This document shows, piece after piece, positions 3,752-7,323 of a stretch of 7,323 nucleotides of DNA (positions are counted from its first letter, which is position 1; each line of letters begins with the position of its first letter). The position numbers were made by a program, and so were the translations under genes. Origin of the DNA: Methanobacterium sp. PtaU1.Bin097 (GTDB lineage Archaea; Methanobacteriota; Methanobacteria; Methanobacteriales; Methanobacteriaceae); the NCBI GenBank assembly GCA_002067325.1, contig MVQY01000081.1, positions 1 through 7,323 on the forward strand, in the 5' to 3' direction. The notes under the pieces were generated by a model, which saw only the letters and a list, made by a program, of their open reading frames with translations, was not told where the DNA came from and searched no databases.

Positions 3752-5482
3752 TTACCCTTTCATCTGCTCCCTTAAAGCATCTAAATCTTTAAGATAATCT
3801 GCTTTACACCTGGTTATGAACTCATGGCACATATAGTGTGGATCACCCTCCATGATGATCCTTCCCTCTTCCATCATCACCGCCCGGGTGGTGACTTCCT
3901 CTATGAAGTCTATATGGTGGCTGACCATGAGGATGGTGGTGTTGAAGGTTTTATTAATCCTTTTAAGTGAATTAGAAACCATCCTGAGGGTTATGGGGTC
4001 CAGGTCTCCGAAGGGTTCGTCCAGTATCAGGATTTCCGGTTGTGAAGCCAGTACCAATGCCAGGGTGGCCCTTACCTTCTGCCCACCGGATAGTTCATAG
4101 GACATGCGGTCCAGTATTTCCAGGGGAAGATCCAGTGCTTCAAATATGGGCTTGGCATACTCTTTTACCTTGGTGTCTGGAAAACTGGGGAATAGAACGT
4201 TGAGGATATCCGGTGAAAGACCAATCTGTTCCAGTCTAGTTTTGGCCTCATTTTCCGGTAGATCAGTAAGCTGGTACAGTATGTCCAGTATTTGATCTGA
4301 AATTTCCAGTTCTTTGGCCTTCTGCTTGGCCTCCCAGACCACGTTTTCATTTTTAACCCCTAACCTGGCGGCTATCTGGTCCTTGACTGTGGCATGGTGG
4401 ATGAGTGAAAATTCCTGGTGCATGAACCCCATCTTCCTCCTTATATTCATCCTCTCTATTCCTGGCCGGTGCATATCCACCCATTCCCCGTTGAGTTTAA
4501 AGTAGACCTCACCGGAGTCTGGTGTATCCAGACCGGCGATCATCCTGAGGAGGACTGTTTTACCCGCCCCGCTGGGGCCGATGAGGGATACGATTTCCCG
4601 GTCCTTGATTTCCAAGTTAACATCCTTTATGTTAAGTACATTCCCGGTTTTAAGCAGGGTGAATCTCTTCTCTAAATCCTTGGTATTAATCCGGGTCTCA
4701 CCTATATCCCTTGGATCACGGAGTGGTTCTGCGGGTTCCATATCCGATACAAACTTTTTGATGATGTCCCGGGGCTGGCCTTCATCGGTTATCCTCCCCT
4801 CTTCCATTAAGAGCAGACGGTGGGAGAGGTAGTTGTGTACCTCGGGAAGGTGGGATACCAGGAGTACGGTTACCCCCAGCTCCTGGTTAATACTTTTTAT
4901 AGCATCTAAGATTTCCTGTTTCGACCGGGGACAGGACATGGTGGCCGGTTCATCCAGAAGTAGTATCTCCGGTTTTTTAGCAAGTTGCCGGGCCATTATA
5001 AGTCTCTGTTTCTCCCCTCCACTTAGGACTGGGGCGAAGTGCTCAGCTTTATGTTCCAGGCCCACCAGTTTAAGGAGTTCCATGGCCTCATCTCCAAACT
5101 CGTCATAGGCGAAGTTGAAATCGGTGAGTGCTTCATCCCCATACTTGGCTCCGTAGAGTTTGCGAAGCACGTTCTGCATGGCAGTCTCCGCCCATAACCC
5201 AAAGGATCTCTGGAGGTGTATGGCGGTGGCTTCCTTCAACTTCCGAAACTCGTATGGATCAGAGTCGGCAGTTACCTTCACATCCCCTATCTCTATTTCT
5301 CCACTGTCGAAGGGCTCCACTCCCCTTAATATTCTAAGGAGGGTGCTCTTTCCCGAGCCACTGATCCCGATGATGCCCACGATCTCCCCTTTTTCAATGT
5401 TAAGATTAACGTTATTTAAAGCTTCTATTTCTGCTCCGTCCTTCATTTTATAAGTCTTGGATAAATTCTGGATTTTTATCAT
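3752..5482 (-). CDS. atwA: Methyl-coenzyme M reductase activation component A2, tandem ABC ATPase
   Basis: Component A2 is a soluble ATPase that helps reduce the nickel cofactor F430 of methyl-coenzyme M reductase to active Ni(I). The product is 576 residues: two ABC ATPase domains and no membrane segments. Domain 1 has Walker A at 39-47 (GISGSGKST), Gln91, signature LSGGE 153-157, Walker B ILLLDE 173-178 and switch His211. Domain 2 has GPSGAGKT 302-309, Gln356, LSGGQ 464-468, ILILDE 484-489 and His522, with a long helical insert (about 375-460) before its signature. After Walker B, domain 1 reads PATMSCPRSKQ, which I associate with A2 proteins, without the usual D-loop aspartate. Only three cysteines occur: 184, 552 and 559. 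The frame extends to ATG 5494, but GGTGA (5488-5492) lies 5 bases before ATG 5482. The mcr genes are not in the window. An A2 paralogue of different role is the main alternative. Confidence 0.9.
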   Translation of the reverse strand: MIKIQNLSKTYKMKDGAEIEALNNVNLNIEKGEIVGIIGISGSGKSTLLRILRGVEPFDSGEIEIGDVKVTADSDPYEFRKLKEATAIHLQRSFGLWAETAMQNVLRKLYGAKYGDEALTDFNFAYDEFGDEAMELLKLVGLEHKAEHFAPVLSGGEKQRLIMARQLAKKPEILLLDEPATMSCPRSKQEILDAIKSINQELGVTVLLVSHLPEVHNYLSHRLLLMEEGRITDEGQPRDIIKKFVSDMEPAEPLRDPRDIGETRINTKDLEKRFTLLKTGNVLNIKDVNLEIKDREIVSLIGPSGAGKTVLLRMIAGLDTPDSGEVYFKLNGEWVDMHRPGIERMNIRRKMGFMHQEFSLIHHATVKDQIAARLGVKNENVVWEAKQKAKELEISDQILDILYQLTDLPENEAKTRLEQIGLSPDILNVLFPSFPDTKVKEYAKPIFEALDLPLEILDRMSYELSGGQKVRATLALVLASQPEILILDEPFGDLDPITLRMVSNSLKRINKTFNTTILMVSHHIDFIEEVTTRAVMMEEGRIIMEGDPHYMCHEFITRCKADYLKDLDALREQMKG

Positions 5483-5487
5483 ACTTT

Positions 5488-5492
5488 TCACC
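5488..5492 (-). promoter_or_regulatory. Ribosome binding site deciding the atwA start
   Basis: GGTGA lies 5 bases before ATG 5482 and overlaps the upstream ATG 5494, which has no such site of its own. The shorter protein opens MIKIQNLSKTY, a normal ABC-domain beginning. Confidence 0.7.
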
Positions 5493-5560
5493 ATTTAAAG
5501 TCTTAGAAAAATGATTTAAAAAAATAATCTCCATGAATCCTTTGATGTAAATCCCTACTA

Positions 5561-5570
5561 TTAAATTATA
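5561..5570 (-). promoter_or_regulatory. Candidate atwA promoter
   Basis: The minus strand reads TATAATTTAA, giving a predicted start near 5540 and a leader of about 58 bases. A closer A/T stretch at 5513-5522 (TTTTTTAAAT) is an alternative with a much shorter leader. Confidence 0.3.
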
Positions 5571-5586
5571 CTCATCAGTTTATTTC

Positions 5587-5624
5587 AGCTATTAATAAAT
5601 ACAACAAATTAGCTTATTAATAAA
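5587..5624 (+). promoter_or_regulatory. Candidate nadM promoter with direct repeat
   Basis: TATTAATAAA occurs at 5590-5599 and 5615-5624, each preceded by AGCT or AGCTT, 25 bases apart. The second copy is well placed as a TATA box for a start near 5645, just before the nadM ATG at 5654. The first copy could be a regulator site or a second TATA box. Confidence 0.4.
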
Positions 5625-5653
5625 CAGGAATATATCTTTAATGGTGTTTGAAA

Positions 5654-6181
5654 ATGGTGGATAAAGTAAGAGGACTGCTGGTGGGAAGGCTGCAGCCAAT
5701 CCATGATGGCCATATGGACGTAATCAGTCGGATACTCGCGGAAGTAGACGAAGTGATAATTGGTATTGGGAGTGCCCAGCTCAGCCACACCCTCAAGGAT
5801 CCCTTCACCGCTGGGGAGAGGACCATGATGATCAACAAGGCCCTCTCCGAGAATGGAATACATCCCAGCAGATACTACATCACCCCTATACAGGATGTGG
5901 CTCGAAATTCCTTGTGGGTGGCCCAGGTTAAGATGCTAACCCCTCCTTTTGAAATAATATACTCGGGAAATCCCCTGGTGCAGAGGCTGTTCATCGAAGC
6001 AGGGCACAAAGTGTCCACACCGCCCCTGTTCAACCGAGAAGTATACTCTGGAACAGAGGTCAGGAGGAGGATGCTGGAAGATGGGGACTGGAAATCCTTA
6101 CTCCCACCCCAGGTGGTGGATGTAATTGAAGAGATAGATGGTATAAACCGGATCAAGCATCTATCTCGAAAGGAAATGTAG
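5654..6181 (+). CDS. nadM: Nicotinamide-nucleotide adenylyltransferase
   Basis: This enzyme joins NMN and ATP to make NAD+ and pyrophosphate, the last step of NAD synthesis shared by de novo and salvage routes. The product is 175 residues, the archaeal NadM length. The nucleotidyltransferase fold starts at RGLLVGRLQPIHDGH, with the HxGH motif at 17-20. The C-terminal phosphate-binding motif is YSGTEVRRRM (131-140). IGSAQLSHTLKDPFTAGER, YSGNPLVQRLF and DGDWKSLLP all match my memory of M. thermautotrophicus MTH150, whose structure is known. The frame extends to a TTG at 5648, but GGTG (5643-5646) lies too close to it; ATG 5654, 7 bases after GGTG, is preferred. It is divergent from atwA across 171 bases and followed by the HD gene 138 bases later, possibly on one message since no strong T-tract separates them. 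Confidence 0.96.
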   Translation: MVDKVRGLLVGRLQPIHDGHMDVISRILAEVDEVIIGIGSAQLSHTLKDPFTAGERTMMINKALSENGIHPSRYYITPIQDVARNSLWVAQVKMLTPPFEIIYSGNPLVQRLFIEAGHKVSTPPLFNREVYSGTEVRRRMLEDGDWKSLLPPQVVDVIEEIDGINRIKHLSRKEM

Positions 6182-6319
6182 ATTTTAAAAGGCCGACCCA
6201 ATATATTTAAATGAAGGGATATAAAGAGTTTTAAATGGGAATTTGACTTTAAAGAAGAATCACAGATGGGGAACTCCAATAATAATGTACGAGTATAACA
6301 ACCTGGGGGGATTGAGTAA
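6182..6319 (+). promoter_or_regulatory. nadM-HD gene spacer with possible promoter and leader peptide
   Basis: Two TATA-like stretches (ATATATTTAA 6200-6209; GATATAAAGA 6219-6228) could start a transcript with a leader of 65-95 bases. Within that leader, ATG 6285 opens a 12-codon frame (MYEYNNLGGLSN) whose TGA overlaps the TTG start of the next gene. It has no ribosome binding site of its own, so I do not call it a gene. Confidence 0.3.
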
Positions 6320-7323
6320 TTGAAATTTATAAGGGACAGCTTACACGGAAACCTGAAAGTGGATGAATTCGAGGTTAGGTTAATTGATACTCCCCAGATA
6401 CAGAGACTGCGACGTATAAAACAGCTCGGATTTACTTACCTGGTTTATCCCGGTGCCAACCACACCCGCTTCGAGCATTCCATTGGAGCCATGCATCTGG
6501 CTTCTAAACTGGCTAATCATCTGGGTCTGGATGAACATCAAAAGAAGATGGTACGTATCGGTGCTGTTCTACATGATGCCGGGCACGGACCATTCTCCCA
6601 CGTCTCAGAGAGGGTTATACCCTATTCTCATGAGGAACTCACCACCCGACTGGTGAAAGAATCCCTGCTGGGTGACATCCTCCAGGAAGCCTTCGATTTG
6701 AAGGAGATAACCCAGATAATCAGGGGTGAAGGGTCCCTGGGACAGATAATATCAGGAGATCTCGATGTAGATCGTATGGACTACTTACTCCGGGATTCTT
6801 ACTACACGGGGGTGGCCTATGGTGTCATCGATGTGGAGAGGCTGATATACAACATGGTACTGGACGAGCATCTGATGCTCAAGAGAAAAGGAGTGCAGGC
6901 AGCTGAATCAATGCTCCTGGCCCGTTACTTCATGTATCCCAGTGTTTACCAACATCACACTACCCGTATCATCAACAGCATGTTCCGCAGGTGCCTGCTT
7001 AAACTCATGGAGATGGAACTGGTAAATCCGGAGAAGATCTACCGCTACGACGATGCCGATATCATATCTGCCGCGAGAGCCCAGGAGGGCTACGTACAGG
7101 AACTTATAACACGGCTGGACAACCGAAGCATATATAAAACTGTTTATTCCCTTAAACTGGACGAGGTTCGAGAGCCACATCGTCTGTTCGACATACCCCC
7201 TGGGAAAATTAAAGAACTAGAACAGGAAATATCTGAGGACCTGGGAGTTGGCGAGGAATACGTTATAATAGATATACCTGAGTATCCCGATTTCCAGGAG
7301 ATGAGCACCCTGGTAGCTATAAA
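6320..7323 (+). CDS. HD-domain phosphohydrolase, SAMHD1/dNTPase-like (3' end outside window)
   Basis: This is a metal-dependent phosphohydrolase of the HD superfamily; hydrolysis of dNTPs or another nucleotide is the likely activity, but the substrate cannot be read from sequence. At least 334 residues are present, and the frame is still open at the window end. Conserved parts resemble SAMHD1: LVYPGANHTRFEHSIG (His53), AVLHDAGHGPFSH (His85, Asp86) and SGDLDVDRMDYLLRD (Asp151, with Tyr155 matching a substrate-contacting tyrosine). These four residues should bind the metal. The start is TTG 6320: an in-frame TAA sits immediately before it, and the first ATG is codon 58, which would remove His53. 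GGGGGG lies 9 bases upstream as a ribosome binding site. No SAM domain precedes the catalytic part. It may be cotranscribed with nadM, suggesting a shared nucleotide theme, though this is weak. Confidence 0.93.
   Translation, partial: MKFIRDSLHGNLKVDEFEVRLIDTPQIQRLRRIKQLGFTYLVYPGANHTRFEHSIGAMHLASKLANHLGLDEHQKKMVRIGAVLHDAGHGPFSHVSERVIPYSHEELTTRLVKESLLGDILQEAFDLKEITQIIRGEGSLGQIISGDLDVDRMDYLLRDSYYTGVAYGVIDVERLIYNMVLDEHLMLKRKGVQAAESMLLARYFMYPSVYQHHTTRIINSMFRRCLLKLMEMELVNPEKIYRYDDADIISAARAQEGYVQELITRLDNRSIYKTVYSLKLDEVREPHRLFDIPPGKIKELEQEISEDLGVGEEYVIIDIPEYPDFQEMSTLVAI

Noticed and set aside
3852..5453. Several plus-strand open frames of 60-100 codons opposite atwA
   Set aside because: They lie antisense to a clear tandem ATPase, have no ribosome binding sites or recognisable motifs, and are serine-rich as expected of antisense shadows.
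3752..5482. AtwA as the ATPase of a membrane ABC transporter
   Set aside because: There is no permease gene nearby, two ATPase domains are fused in one soluble chain, and PATMSCP with the long second-domain insert fits component A2.
5609..6279. Minus-strand frames opposite nadM (about 66-134 codons)
   Set aside because: They are antisense to an unmistakable NadM and have no supporting start signals.
6908..7180. 90-codon minus-strand frame opposite the HD gene
   Set aside because: The plus-strand HD frame is open throughout and continues conserved sequence; no ribosome binding site supports the antisense frame.

Overview
The window looks like a methanogenic archaeon of the order Methanobacteriales, probably a mesophilic Methanobacterium or close relative. 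The main evidence is an AtwA-type component A2 of the methyl-coenzyme M reductase activation system, a NadM closely matching my memory of Methanothermobacter thermautotrophicus MTH150, GGTGA-type Shine-Dalgarno sites, AT-rich TATA-like promoters, T-rich terminators and TTG/GTG starts. The genus is an inference; no rRNA gene is present.

Layout. From 1 to about 5482 every gene is on the minus strand. In transcription order they are: atwA (5482-3752); a universal stress protein (3598-3203); a tight cluster of three rubredoxin loci (3024-2866 intact, 2850-2690 frameshifted, 2617-2456 intact); a ferritin (2367-1861); a peroxiredoxin (1668-982) and, 19 bases further on, an iron/manganese superoxide dismutase (962-345); and finally a 40-codon ORF (221-99) with its own promoter-like and ribosome-binding signals, which looks like the start of a broken gene. 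A divergent promoter region (5483-5653) separates this block from two plus-strand genes: nadM (5654-6181) and an HD-domain phosphohydrolase (6320 to beyond the window end).

Function. Sod converts superoxide to peroxide and the peroxiredoxin removes the peroxide. The ferritin takes up Fe(II), which would otherwise drive Fenton chemistry, and the rubredoxins are small one-electron carriers of the kind that feed oxygen- and peroxide-reducing enzymes. AtwA helps re-reduce methyl-coenzyme M reductase, whose Ni(I) cofactor is lost on oxidation. The block therefore reads as an oxygen damage-and-recovery neighbourhood; the link to AtwA is inference from gene order.

Most notable: (1) the middle rubredoxin carries an apparent single-base deletion and has lost both glycines that normally follow its CxxC pairs; (2) for sod, usp and atwA the longest reading frame starts inside or upstream of a GGTGA site, and that site fits a shorter start exactly 5 bases downstream; (3) a small, probably truncated gene lies at 99-221. 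No RNA genes, CRISPR arrays, insertion sequences or other mobile elements were recognised.
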